From NCBI RefSeq assembly GCF_033568475.1, contig NC_133123.1, forward strand, positions 158,425,753 to 158,489,752: a DNA stretch of 64,000 bases. The letters run 5' to 3'. The notes below the pieces were generated by a model. That model searched no databases. It saw nothing but the letters and a program-made list of their open reading frames with translations, and was not told where the DNA came from. This document shows positions 23,501-35,071 of this stretch, in pieces (positions within the stretch are counted from its first letter, which is position 1; the number at the start of each line of letters is the position of its first letter). The position numbers were made by a program, and so were the translations under genes. Origin of the DNA: Henckelia pumila (Eukaryota > Streptophyta > Magnoliopsida > Lamiales > Gesneriaceae).

Positions 23501-26500
23501 ATCGATAAATTAATAATTTATCATTTTGAAGAGTATTTTTTGATTAAATGAACATAAACTTAATTTAATTGCATAAAAAAAGTCATTGAGTTGTTACTAT
23601 CGTTTGTATCATACTCCATGAATTAATATGAAAACAAAATTTATAGTGCGTATTTACAAAAATAAGCGATATTTTAACATGATGCAATAATTGCTCCTAT
23701 TTCGATTGGACTATGGCGTTTGTCCTACTATACCATTTAAAATATTAGAGTTGAATTGTTAATATAAGCTATAATTATATCGACAATATAATTAAATTTC
23801 AAGAAAAATAAACAACAATAGAATCATATTTTTTATTAAATTGCTCTAGTAATGATTGTAATTTTACAAAATTATTAATATATAATATTGACGGGAACAT
23901 AGATTCATATAAGCATCATTTGAAAAATTGTTACCTTGTTATCGAAAATTATTAATTTAGCAAACTAGTCTTAGTCGGGACTGGAAAAAATATTATTTTA
24001 GAGAGGTCACTAATTCATAGAGATTTATACTGTATTTGAAAATGTTTTTATAACATGCAATGCATATGTGCTGTCTACAGTAGGTACATAAGGTATAAAG
24101 TAGCAAGAAAGTAAAGTACCGGGGAAAACACCAGCAAAACCATCGGCTTTTTCAATGAGCTCATCAACTGGCAGAGCAGCAATTGATTCATCCTTGTTCT
24201 GTCCCAGCAAAGCTGAAGAGGGATACATATTTGTTCCCATACCTAACCTTCGTCCGGTTTCCTTTCCAATGGCAAGTTGGTCACCTGTCAAAATCAACTT
24301 ACTAATAAATGAATTCTTGAAAACCAAATGTATTGAGACTGTCAGATAAAAAAAGATCTTATCTAACTAAAGTTATATCATTAAGTCGAAACAAGAGTTG
24401 TACCGGTTATCATTTTGACGTTTACTCCAAGGTCTAATGCCCTTCTTATAGTTTCTGCACTGTCGTGTCTTGGTGGATCAAAGAGAGGCATAAGACCAAT
24501 GAACTGCCATGGTCCTCCAGCACTCTCTTTTGATTTTTCAGAAACCTCCTGTAAGAGGATACAGAAGATACACCATCAAAGCTATCGGAATGGTACAATC
24601 ATTCACTATCTTATCGTAAAACATCCTGGAAACCTACCTGGTATGCCACGGCAAGTGACCTTAAACCTCTTTCCGCAAACTTATCGATCACAGCATGGAC
24701 CCTCCGCTCTATCTCTGACTTATTGCGTGCTAGGTTCAAAATCTAAAACGTGTGTTCCAAGGAAATATTAAAATCACCATTAAAGAAATAATAAAAAAAC
24801 ACATGAGACATGGATAGATTATACCTGCTCTGGTGCACCTTTACTGACCCTGTGCCATTTTCCTTCATTGTCTATGTAAGTCAGTGCCGTTCGCTTGTCA
24901 GTAGGGTTAAAAGGAAGAAAGTGTACTTCTCGAATTCCAGCTCGTGCCTGTTATGGATCAAACAAAAATTTAAGAAGAGGCAAACCACTAACTACAGTAG
25001 AATTATAAAGCAGCAGACACTACCTCCTTTGGATCAGCAAGCATCCCAACAATTGCACAATCAATGGCATCCTGGTTTTCAGTACGAGAGGCTCGGGCTG
25101 CCATCAAAACGACAGTGTCTGCATCAACACCTTTGGCAAAAACCTGTCGACAAAAGTCACAGCAGAAGGTAAGGTTCAAAAGCCTCTTAGACAGGAATGC
25201 ACAGACTGCGCCAATAATAAACTCAACAGTGCCACTTTACCTCAATGAGATTCTTGTCAACTGTAAGCTTGTTAAGTGTCAGTGTCCCCGTCTTGTCACT
25301 ACAAAGTACGTCCATGCCAGCCATCTCTTCTATGGCTGTCATTCTCTTTGTAATAGCTCCCTACATAAAAGTCGATGTCTCAGTACTATTTTAATCCCAA
25401 AAGGATGGGGATCAAATAACCAAATAATAATAATATTAATTATTCAAACCTGTTGAGCCAAACGATGAGAACCGATGGCCATTGTTACAGAAAGGACGGT
25501 AGGCATGGCAATTGGAATTCCTCCAATGAGAAGCACAAGAAGATTGTCAATACCAGGACGATATTTCCGATGCTGAATAGGGTACATCACTATAATCTCT
25601 ATAATCATCCCCACGGCAATTGAGCAAATGCAAAAGTTTCCAATTGCAGTCAAAACCTGATTGTCACAGCCATAAAACACATCGAAATTTTGAGACTACG
25701 TTAACAAAAATTCGAGCTATAGAAGAACAATCATATACTTCAACAACTTGCCTTTTGGAAGTGCCCCACTTGGTTAGTACTATCAACGAGGTGAGCAGCC
25801 CTCCCAAAAAACGTGTGAACCCCTGTGGCTATTACAATAGCCTCAATTTCTCCTTGTTTGCAGGTGGAACCAGAGTAAACACCGTCTCCTGGACCTTTTG
25901 TCACAGGGAGGGACTCACCCGTCAAAGCAGACTGCATGTTTTGTCGTGATCATGCTAGATAAAACTAAACTCGAATCACGTAAACCAACCATGAAATCAC
26001 AGACACGCACCTGATCAATTTTCAGAGGATCACCATCAAGTAAACGAGAATCAGCAGGAATTATATCTCCAAGTTTAATGCTGATTATGTCACCGGGCAC
26101 TAAAATTGAAGCATCCTCCTCAGTCCACCTACCATCTCTAAGAACCTTCACAGAACAACTATCAATCAGATTAGCACGAGGAAGACATAACCATTCATAG
26201 AAACTCAAACAACATTAAAATTCGAACTTTTGCTTTTGGAGCAAGACGGGCCATAAGAGCAGCAGCTGCATTCCCAGCATTATTCTCCTCAATAAAACTA
26301 ATAGTCGAGTTTATCATAAGTAAAGTGATAATGCCCACAAAATCCTGCCAGTCCGGAGGCTTTCCCTGTAAAATTCAAACCAAGAATCACTACATTCCCC
26401 AGAAAAGCACTCTGAAACCAATTTTGAGTTCAGAAAGGTGAGCCCCTACTCCTCCATTTGCAAGGGCAATTGCCATGATAGCTGCAGCTTCCATGACCCA

Positions 26501-27250
26501 TGAAAGAGGATTCCACATAAACCCCAAGAATTTTAATACTTTGCTCTCCTGAGAACACCAACATTTGAGGGAAAGCATCATATATACTGATTAAATCCAC
26601 AACTTTTGTTTTTAAAATAGCCAGCAGTCACAAATTCAAATATTTCCTTCTAGAAACATCAAACTGGTTAAAAGAACTACTCACTCAAACCATAAAAAAG
26701 CCAAAAGATCAAGAAAAATATCTGCATCAGAACTTCTTTACAAGGTAAAAAGATGACGCATAATCCAAAAACTAACATCAGGGGGCAAATTATATGGGCA
26801 CAAGAATAGCAGGATTCTTTTTTTCTTGTATACATGTAATTTACATCACCTAAAACACATGAGTCCCCCCCTCCCAACTAAATCATGATCTAGTTCAACG
26901 TCAAAATTGCAAATAAAAAATTCCTCAAAATAGTAATTTTTGAAGCAAAAACTTCAGCTATTCCATCAGAGCACCTTCTTCTCCTCAAGCTTGTTGTGCC
27001 CAAAAATGGCTAATCTTTCTTGAGCAGCCTCAGTCGTCAGACCATCTTTGGTGCATCTCAGATTCTCAAACACCTCGTCAATGGGGATGTTTTCCTTCAA
27101 CAAAACACGCAAAACAAAGGCGTAAATAGAAAATAAAAACGCAAAGAGACACCCCATATTCAAGAAAATTAAGAATGTCAGCTAACAGATCCATACCAAA
27201 TCCACAGTTTCCCTCAACACAGCATCAAGAACCTCGGGCTTCTCCCCCAT
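20569..27250 (-). CDS. AHA: Plasma-membrane H+-ATPase (P3A ATPase, AHA4/AHA11-type), 21 exons
   Basis: Coding exons, right to left: 27250-27197, 27094-26975, 26548-26450, 26365-26228, 26145-26011, 25931-25752, 25656-25450, 25360-25241, 25143-25024, 24947-24825, 24742-24638, 24548-24404, 24284-24120, 23016-22778, 22633-22601, 22514-22433, 22104-21944, 21617-21432, 21339-21157, 21081-20903, 20665-20569. They sum to 956 aa, the family length. TGES actuator loop in exon 6, phosphorylated Asp in DKTGT (about residue 333) in exon 8, [13 protein letters not shown] hinge in exon 14, and AILNDG at M6 across exons 16/17. The regulatory C-terminus ends in YTV, whose threonine is the 14-3-3 phosphosite. 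It pumps H+ out of the cell, energising transport and turgor. Intron 6 uses a GC donor. The gene is intact. Confidence 0.95.
23017..24119 (-). other. Intron 13 of the H+-ATPase gene, with probable TE remnant
   Basis: This 1.1-kb intron is unusually AT-rich. It holds two diverged copies of a motif built around 'ttagagaggt(at)c.a(c)taat.(c)atagag/ataaatta' (near 23480-23520 and 23990-24020), which suggests an old inserted element. Splice sites are intact (CCCCG|GTACTT and CTCAG|AGCAC). Confidence 0.4.
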
Positions 27251-28412
27251 TTTCCACCTTTTTCCTCCCACCAAAGGAACAAGCTCCCAGACCAAAGCTT
27301 ATGCAAGAAAATCCACGAACACAATCTGTTAAAAGTAGCAGAAATTCCTACACACGAGAGAAAACCATAGGCAGCAAAGTTATAAAGATTGGATATTTCT
27401 CATGTAAAGATAGAACTCAAAGACAACTCAAGCGGCCAACCCACCAATATCAATCCGACAAGGGAATGGAACCGCTGATTAGAGTGAACAGTTAGCAGAA
27501 TGCATTGCCTTTTGCATTTCCCATATAATTTATTATTATCTTTTGTAATATTTTATTTTCAAATAAAGAATGATGGGACAAAAAAGCTGTTCAAAAATAA
27601 CAAAGTTTTTCACTTGGCTTTTGCTTGCCTTTTAGGCTCCCGAACTATAATCACGCATTCATGCTCAAACTTTTTCACGATGCATATAGAATGCATTTGG
27701 ATGAAAATAACGTTCTTTCCATTTCTTTTTTACTTTTATTTTCTTGTAAAATATAGTTTTGAAATTAAAGATTTCTATATATGTTTGGTGGGATAGATTA
27801 TATTAGACGGAACAAAATGCCAAAACCCATAACTGCACATGGCTTCTCAGCCCTACTCCTTAATTTCATTCACCCAATTTCCATTCAATTATTTCTTCGT
27901 ATAATTAATTATAACATCAAGTTGAATGGAGAAGTAAACATGAACTTTTTTTTTACGTGGTTAAAAAGATATTTTACCTGAATTAGGAAAGATCCTACTA
28001 ATGTTTCATAAATAAATAAATAAAAGTTTAATTTAGTCTACTCATATTTAGATTCGGTAAAAACCCATCGATTTCTATTAATTTTTAAATAAGTTGCGGC
28101 GCTCGTATACCTAAAATATTATAAATTTAGTAAAATGTGAAAATGTGTGCTATATATCTTAATTGCCATTAAAAAAATACTTATGTCGATGTGTGAGCTA
28201 TCTTGATGATTTTGAGATTATTGATGAGTTTAGTTAAATTATGGATTTTTGTTAAAAATTAAATGCAAGTGTTAAGATTTTTTAAAAAAAATTAAATCAC
28301 AAGAAAGTGATATATTAATATGTGAGTGGGTATGATGTATAAGCAGATTAATAATTTGAATTTATAGGATTTTAAGGGAAATATATTTTTTATAATATGG
28401 TTTTTGGATCTG

Positions 28413-28468
<56 letters not shown>

Positions 28469-30115
28469 GGAATCCGAGACGGGAGCATAGTAGTCAACTT
28501 GCTGATTCAAAATTTCTACACAATCTTTGACTAACAAGTGTTTCACTTTCCTTGTTTTTAAAATATATTAATTTTTATTGGCTAAAATGATGGCAGATTT
28601 TATGGAGTTATACTTGGGATTTCGTATGTTTCTCATATATTAAAAAAAAGATATTGTATTTTAAACATATATTTATGAATAGAGTGTGTCTGTGTGACGG
28701 TTTCACATATTTATATTTATGAGACGGATTGATTCGACTTATATTTATAATAAAAAAATAACTAAAAATTGCATATATCAAAATATAGTATTTAGTGCAC
28801 ACATATTAAGTGTGCCAAGAGCACGAGTACTAACATTTAAATTAACATCCAATCGATTTTCCCTCTTTTTTTTTCGTCACTTCATTTGTTTTTGTTCTCG
28901 ATTACATGTTAATCTAAATGTTTTAAAGAGATCTATTTTTCTAATTACATATAAAATTTCACACACACAAAAATATCTTTATATATTATGTTATTCTTTC
29001 AAAAGCTTATATATTATGTTATTAAGAGTAAAATACAAAAATAAGTAATTTTGAAAAAACGCTATTGTTCACATATATATTCCTATATATTATGTAAGAG
29101 TCCTTTAGTGGTTTGTTGATGTGTCTATTAAAATAATGTCCATTAAAATAATACATAAATTAAAAAAACACACACACAATCGCTTTCTTCCACTATCTCA
29201 TTTTTCCCCTCAATTATGATTTTCTTTTTTCTTATTTTTTTTATTTAACTATTTTTTTATTTTCTCACCAATTTTTGTATTTAATATATAATACAATGAT
29301 TTTATTTGACAATTTTAATTGAAATAAAATTTTATTATAAAAATAGACTATTTAGCACGCAACAAAGTGGCTAGTATTTATACAAAATCTCGTTATAAAT
29401 GTAATAATCTACAAAACCCACGATTGAAAGGTCGTGATCTGTCCATCTTTGATTTTTTATTTTGTGCGAGTTAGAAAATTTTTTGCCTTCAAATTATAAA
29501 TTGTTATATTTTAATTCGACCTTTTTGTTATGAAATTTACATAATTACATGGCTTTTATCTTCTTTTGAAGGTCGGCCATTAAAAAAAGGGGGAAAAAAA
29601 AGAATGATTTCAAACTTTTTACAATGTTATTTTTTGAGATGACTTCTCTTTATAACTAGATTCCTACTTTTTTTAGTAACAACTTTTTTTGGTACATTTT
29701 ATGTGGCGCATGACCTACTTTGATATCAATCCCACTTTGCCGAAAAAAAAAAACAAAAAAGTATCATGCTATGTACAAATAAGATTACATGTTAGACTAT
29801 AAAGTACATTTGAAATTATAAAATTATCATAAATATAATTTTGAAATTTAATTTTCAAATAAAATGTAGATATAATTTATTAATTTTCAATGCATTTTGT
29901 TACCTAATTTGTAACTCTTATTTTGTACCTATAACATTTTCAAAAAAAAAAAAATATCTACATGGCTAAAAGTTGAAGTTCCTCGTGTCAGAGAGTATCA
30001 TTTTAGCCGAGATTTGACATACCACTATGTGTGTATATATAATTTTAAGAAATGAAGGAAAGATGAGAAATATTAGATCAACACCTCCTAGATGATTTTG
30101 AAAAAAAAAAATTAT
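27251..30115. other. Intergenic spacer upstream of the H+-ATPase
   Basis: The first few hundred bases are less AT-rich and probably hold the ATPase 5' UTR and promoter. The rest is AT-rich with a (TA)n microsatellite at 28415-28462. A decayed copy of a 'GAGACGG' repeat (about 28690-28740) resembles the element at 48607. No genes recognised; the listed short open frames are low-complexity. Confidence 0.6.
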
Positions 30116-30563
30116 AGGAGTGTCAATTCATGTGGGTCGGGTGAGTTTGGATCAGGTTGAGTTGACGAAAATATTTTTTAAAAATTTGTTGACCCGAACC
30201 CGAAAATGGTAAACCCGAATACGATCTCGGCTAACCCGACTAACCCGATCAATTCAAACCAATCCGATTATTTATTTTATTTTTATTTTTTAACAAACTA
30301 ATTAAAAAATGCAAACACATAATAGTAATAATAATATTTAATTTAATCATATAATAACAAAATCTAAGCTTATATATAATTAAAATTTGAAAGTCTAGTT
30401 GTAGAAAATTTAAAATATACTTACTACAAAAATAAAAATTGTAAAAAATAAGCACTAAATGACGAGAATCTATTATATTAAAAAAATAGTTTTTTTTCAA
30501 ATCCAATATTTTTTGGATTAACTCGTGTCGGATTGACGGGTTAAATTGAATTTTGACACCTCT
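30116..30563. mobile_element. hAT-like non-autonomous element, 448 bp
   Basis: The ends AGGAGTGTCAATTC and GAATTTTGACACCTCT are imperfect inverted repeats. Both flanks read AAAAAATTAT (30106-30115 and 30564-30573), compatible with an 8-bp hAT duplication, though the A-rich flank weakens this. The interior has repeated 'ACCCGA' words (GACCCGAACCCG, CTAACCCGAC) typical of a common plant MITE class. Confidence 0.6.
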
Positions 30564-30573
30564 AAAAAATTAT

Positions 30574-31540
30574 TGTTTCACTTTTAATACGAAGACATGT
30601 ATATCTAGCAAAGATTACCGTTGTTGAAGATCATCTATCCTCAAATCCGTAGTGGGAGATCGTTTGCATCTCATGTATATATAAAATAAAATGATCATGA
30701 TTAAACATTGTTTTTTTATCATAAAAACTCTAATAGACGGTCTTATTAGTAAGTTTTGTGAGATAGATTTCTGATTCGATTCGACAAATAATTTTTTTTT
30801 ATTTTAAAATTATTATATATATTTCTCACTTATAACAAAATATGGACCAAGTTGACCTCATGAATATAGATCCGTGAAAACATTTCACAAGAGACCTACT
30901 ATTTTTTATATTCATGATATTTCTTTAAAATATGTATTCCCCTTTTAAATTAGCCGATTTTATTACTAAATTCCCCGTTGAACTTGTATGTCAACCTAGA
31001 ATCTAGATTTAAGTAATTTTGTCCCGCAAAAATATTTTTTTTTCTCACGAACTCTACTTCTGAAAGAAAGTATGGAATGATAGATCAAAATAATTTAAAA
31101 AAAAAATTCAAAAATTTCTATGTTTCTTATTTGAAAGATTTTTTTTTTGTTACACTCGATAATTTACATCCGATACATGCTATCCCCACTTGTAAATAGA
31201 GTATATATCTCCCTTCAAAACATGGGGCATCTTGAAAATTCCATGTCTCTACTCTCTAGTAGGATCCACGCTCTAACCAAATCGACCAGTCTCATAAATA
31301 TAGATTATGTGAGACTTTCTCACAGGAGACTTACTCATAAGAGTTTTTGTCCATAAATAAAATGAGTATGTATTTTATGAGACATTTTATTGAAATTAAA
31401 GGTATATGTTTTTTTAGAAATTGGCCGGTTGTAACTATTGGAAAGATAATATTTTTTAAGGAATTGGGCGGCTGTATCGAAAATCATCCCGTAAAATTGA
31501 TCCGACGTCTTATATAAATTTTTCGTACTTTTATTTATGT
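30574..31540. other. AT-rich spacer
   Basis: No gene. Fragments with GTGAGAC.TTCTCAC (about 31305-31325) and GACGGTCTTATTAG (about 30735) look like worn copies of the small 'gagacggtctca' repeat family. Confidence 0.5.
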
Positions 31541-31552
31541 ATCAACTCTAGA

Positions 31553-32085
31553 CTTAAATTTTTTTAGATTTTTTATTAAATTAATATAAAATAAATAAAA
31601 TTTAAAATATTACATTTTTAAAAATCTTATTAATCTATGCCAACCGGGACAGTCCGTCCCGGATTAGCATTGAACCTCCTCAGGGAATATAAGGTTTTAT
31701 GAGGCTAACTTTGAGTTGCCATCCAAGCAAAAATAAATTTTTTTAATATAATATTTTTGGCACAGAAAGTTTCAGATTCAGGATCTTCCGCTGAGAGGAT
31801 TTATAGAGTAAAGACGACAGTGCCCGTTTTTTACTTCTCATTTCACCTGGGCGCTCTATTATGTTATTCATTCTCGATGCGGCCCCGTCAATTCCTTTGA
31901 TTTTCATTCTTGCGAGCATGCTCCCTAGGCGAGATACTTAACGCGTTATTGGTGACATCTCTGCTGAATCCGGGACATATTGTCCAGGATTAGCATAGAT
32001 TGATAAAAATTTTAAAAATGCAATATTTTAATTAATTTTTATTTATTTTATATTAATTTAATAAAAAAGCCTAAATTTTTATCGA
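31553..32085. mobile_element. Foldback element with roughly 110-bp inverted arms and captured plastid 16S rDNA
   Basis: The left arm (about 31553-31667) and right arm (about 31972-32085) are inverted copies. Both contain TTTTTATTAAATTAATATAA, then ATAAATAAA, an AATATT.CATTTTTAAA block, ATCTATGC, and at the inner edge a GGGACA...TCC word. The roughly 300 bp between them is much less AT-rich and includes a piece of 16S rDNA. Outer ends and target duplication were not resolved. It could be a Mutator-type element that captured host DNA, or a secondary inverted duplication. Confidence 0.6.
31879..31948 (-). pseudogene. rrn16: Fragment of plastid 16S rRNA gene (nuclear insertion)
   Basis: The plus strand reads CCGTCAATTCCTTTGATTTT, CATTCTTGCGAGC, CTCCCTAGGCGAGATAC and TTAACGCGTTA in order. 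This is the complement of the conserved 16S stretch around E. coli position 860-926. The AAGAATGAAA (minus strand) version is plastid-like rather than plant-mitochondrial. About 70 bp with several mismatches; a non-functional relic. Confidence 0.8.
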
Positions 32086-33677
32086 TGTTATTCGTTATCT
32101 GATACGAGACTTAAATTTGAAACGAGAAATTATATTTAAAATCCAGTTATAACACTCGTAAAGAGTCGACAAATTTAATTATTATTTTGAAGGGCACGAA
32201 AATAATAGATTGGAGACAAATTTTTGTGGAAAAATAGATGAGTAGACATGGGACACCATTGACATAGTCAATTACGGGACAGACAGATGTGGTAGAGATT
32301 TAGTCGCAATCAATTAATGTTTCCAAAATAAATAAGTGCACATGTCATGTCCCATTTAACCCAAGTACATCCGTACCCAAATCCCGTAACATTTATATAT
32401 AAAAAAATTCAGTCACCCAAAAATTACAATCATCTTTTCAAATTCAAATTTTAGATTTAAAAAAAAGATTCTCTTTTTGTGAGAATTAAAAAGCTTATTG
32501 GTTTTGTGGAGGGATTTGATTAGAATTATATTATCTCCTTAACCGATAAAATTCATCTTTAATTTGTTTAACATATAATAATCCAACACACATAATTAAT
32601 ATACCATCAAATAATATGTAACAACCAACTACGTATCAGTAGATACATAAACTAACGTAACTAAGATTTAAACTTAATATATATTATTTAATCCTATAAA
32701 AACATATAAAAATAAAATATTTTTACATATTTAATCCTAAATTACAAAAAAAAACTCACAAAATCAATTACAAAAAAAAAATATCAAATTAAAAAAATGC
32801 AATACTATTAAAAATAAATATTGTCTTATGTATGCACAGTCAAGAATATTACCTGTGTGACGCAAATGCACACGCATTGCTACTAGTGTTATATAAATAA
32901 AAGTACATGTTTTTGTCCTTAAAAAAAGTACATGTTTTTGTTTAAAAAAATGTAAAACGGGTACATGTGGCAACCCATGATTGGGTCAAGGTAATATCAT
33001 TACAATTTACACCCAATATCGACCAAACCTGATTAAGAGATTTCGCGAGGGTTTTGATTAGATCAAAACTCAATCAGACGATTATAAAAAAAAAAGGTGG
33101 GGAAAAAAACTTTAGAATGTGATTATCATGATAGAATTAGAATTAAATTTCTGCAAAAATTAATTAAATTATAGAGAATCTGTGAGTTAAAAAAATCTTG
33201 TTGATTGTGATTCATAATCTCCAAATACAGTTGTGTCAACTTCTTGGAACCCACTTAGAAAATAAAAATACGTGCGAAAACGATTTATCTGGATTGATTT
33301 TTTTAGAAAATCTTGGCACCAATCCTTACTTTACCTAGGCCATGTTTGGTCGATGTAAACACCTTAAAGATTTTAGAAGTTATCTTATGAGAAATGAGAT
33401 CTTACATTTTCGGACAATATATTCAGAGTGATTTTTTTTGTCAAAAATGTTATAAAAGATACACAATTATATGCACGGTTATAAATTGCATTTAAAGTTA
33501 CAAAATTGTTATGAAGAGATGTTTCCATCAATACCTTCAAGATAATTTTATAATTTCAAATATAATATGTAACCATATATGAAAATATAACATGTACAAA
33601 GTCTTTTACGCTATTTATCAAATACCTATAGGTTATGTTTACTTATCTAGATTAATTATATATAAATAAATAATATT
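32086..33677. other. AT-rich spacer
   Basis: No gene recognised. A short tandem duplication of AAGTACATGTTTTTG occurs near 32900-32940. The right edge is the target site of the young copia element. Confidence 0.55.
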
Positions 33678-33682
33678 GAGAC

Positions 33683-35018
33683 TGTTGAATCCGATATTTT
33701 GGTGATAACAAACAAACAACTCATTGTATAGGAATGTGCTGCCAACCATTGTATTTCAGGAACCTACTACAACTTCTACCGGAAGCTTGTCAACCGCCTT
33801 TGCTCTCGACCGGCTGAAGTCACAAGCCTATCAACTGGCTATCAAAACCAGCAGAGGATAAATCTATCTACCGGAAGCTTGTCAACCGCCTTTATCTCTC
33901 GACCGGTTGAAGTCACAAGCTTATCGACTGGTTATTCAAACCAGCAGAGGACAAATATCTCTACCGGTAGAATGCCAACTGCCTATCTAGATATCTCGAG
34001 ACAAGTACCTGTGACAAGATGTTCTTTGCAGGATCTTTTATTAAAAGCAGAACCGGCGTTTCAGAAGATTTGTTGACTCCTGCAAATCAAGACAACAGGT
34101 TGTACCAAAATGGCAAAAACACAGAATGACTGCAGATAAAGCATTCGACCGTTTATTCCAGTTTTGGATCCTGGAAGTTGTCTGCAGTGTACGATCCTCA
34201 TGCAGAATCATCAATGCATTTATGAGCATTAAATGTGCATTCAATGCAGCATCAGAACGTTCAAAATAAAGACGTTGATGATTGACCTATATAAAGGGAA
34301 GATTGCTCAAACAACAATAAGAAGTGAGACGAGACAACGAAGAGAGACAAGCAACTCAGAAAAATTTCAATCACTTGACTAATATCAGAAGTCCTCATCT
34401 GATATACTTGAGCACACTTACAAGATCATTCATCTGCTGCTCAAATAAACCCTCGCCTACAGTTCACATATCTGATCGTCAAGGATCATCCTAGGGTTTT
34501 CAAGCCTCTCGACCGCTCTGCAGTCTGAGAAGCTCAACTCAACTATACTCAGTGTTGAAGAGACTTGAAGCTGCTCTGAAAGCTTCCACCAGTCTGATAA
34601 GAACTGAGAATCTTATCTGTGTAAATCTAGGAGTTTCGGATTAGGCATTGGATAAGTCCTAAGTCTGAAGTGGGTGTATTACAAGACGTTGTAATAACCA
34701 AAGTCTTCTAGTGAATTCCTTCCTAAGTGGAAGAAGGGGAGACGTAGAAGGATTAAGCCTTCGAACTTCCATAAAATCGTGCTTTAGCATTTACTGCAAC
34801 TTATCTCACATCCTGCTCATACATTGCATTATAAACTTTGCATCACTAAAACCTCTGAACTATTTCCGCACTATTTAAGTTGTTCAAAACGTTTTAGAAG
34901 TTGAGAAAACTGATTAAGTGAACTAAACCTCACTTGATCATTCTAAAGAAGTAGAAGAAAAGTTTCAGAGTGTATTCACCCCCCCCCCCCCCCTCTACCC
35001 TCTGAACCGATCCCAACA
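33683..35018 (+). repeat. 5' LTR of the young copia (1336 bp)
   Basis: TGTTGAATCC...GATCCCAACA. TATATAAAG at 34288-34296 is the likely TATA box. U3 carries two tandem 92-bp units starting at 33776 and 33868 plus the start of a third at 33961. Compared with the 3' LTR it differs at 34067 (G versus A), at 34352 (C versus A) and by two Cs in a C-run (15 versus 13). Confidence 0.95.
33776..33973 (+). repeat. 92-bp tandem repeat in the LTR U3
   Basis: Two full copies and a partial third begin CTACCGG(A/T)AG. Each full copy includes GTCAACCGCC, CTCGACCGG and ACCAGCAGAGGA. The same array lies in the 3' LTR at about 43011-43208. Likely enhancer or protein-binding repeats; inferred only. Confidence 0.75.
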
Positions 35019-35020
35019 AG

Positions 35021-35032
35021 TGGTATCAGAGC
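35021..35032 (+). other. Primer binding site (initiator tRNA-Met)
   Basis: TGGTATCAGAGC, two bases after the 5' LTR end, is complementary to the tRNA-Met 3' end and is the standard primer site for plant copia elements. Confidence 0.93.
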
Positions 35033-35071
35033 GGGTTCCTTTCTCAACTGCTGATCTGAAGTTTTCAAATC

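Noticed and set aside
28415..28462. Possible origin or regulatory AT element
   Set aside because: Simple (TA)n microsatellite; nothing supports a function.
31879..31948. Functional rRNA gene or mitochondrial insertion
   Set aside because: Only about 70 bp with several mismatches; the AAGAATGAAA version fits plastid rather than plant mitochondrial small-subunit rRNA.
33879..34076. 65-codon frame repeated in both LTRs
   Set aside because: It falls across the 92-bp U3 repeats upstream of the LTR TATA box; no reason to call it coding.
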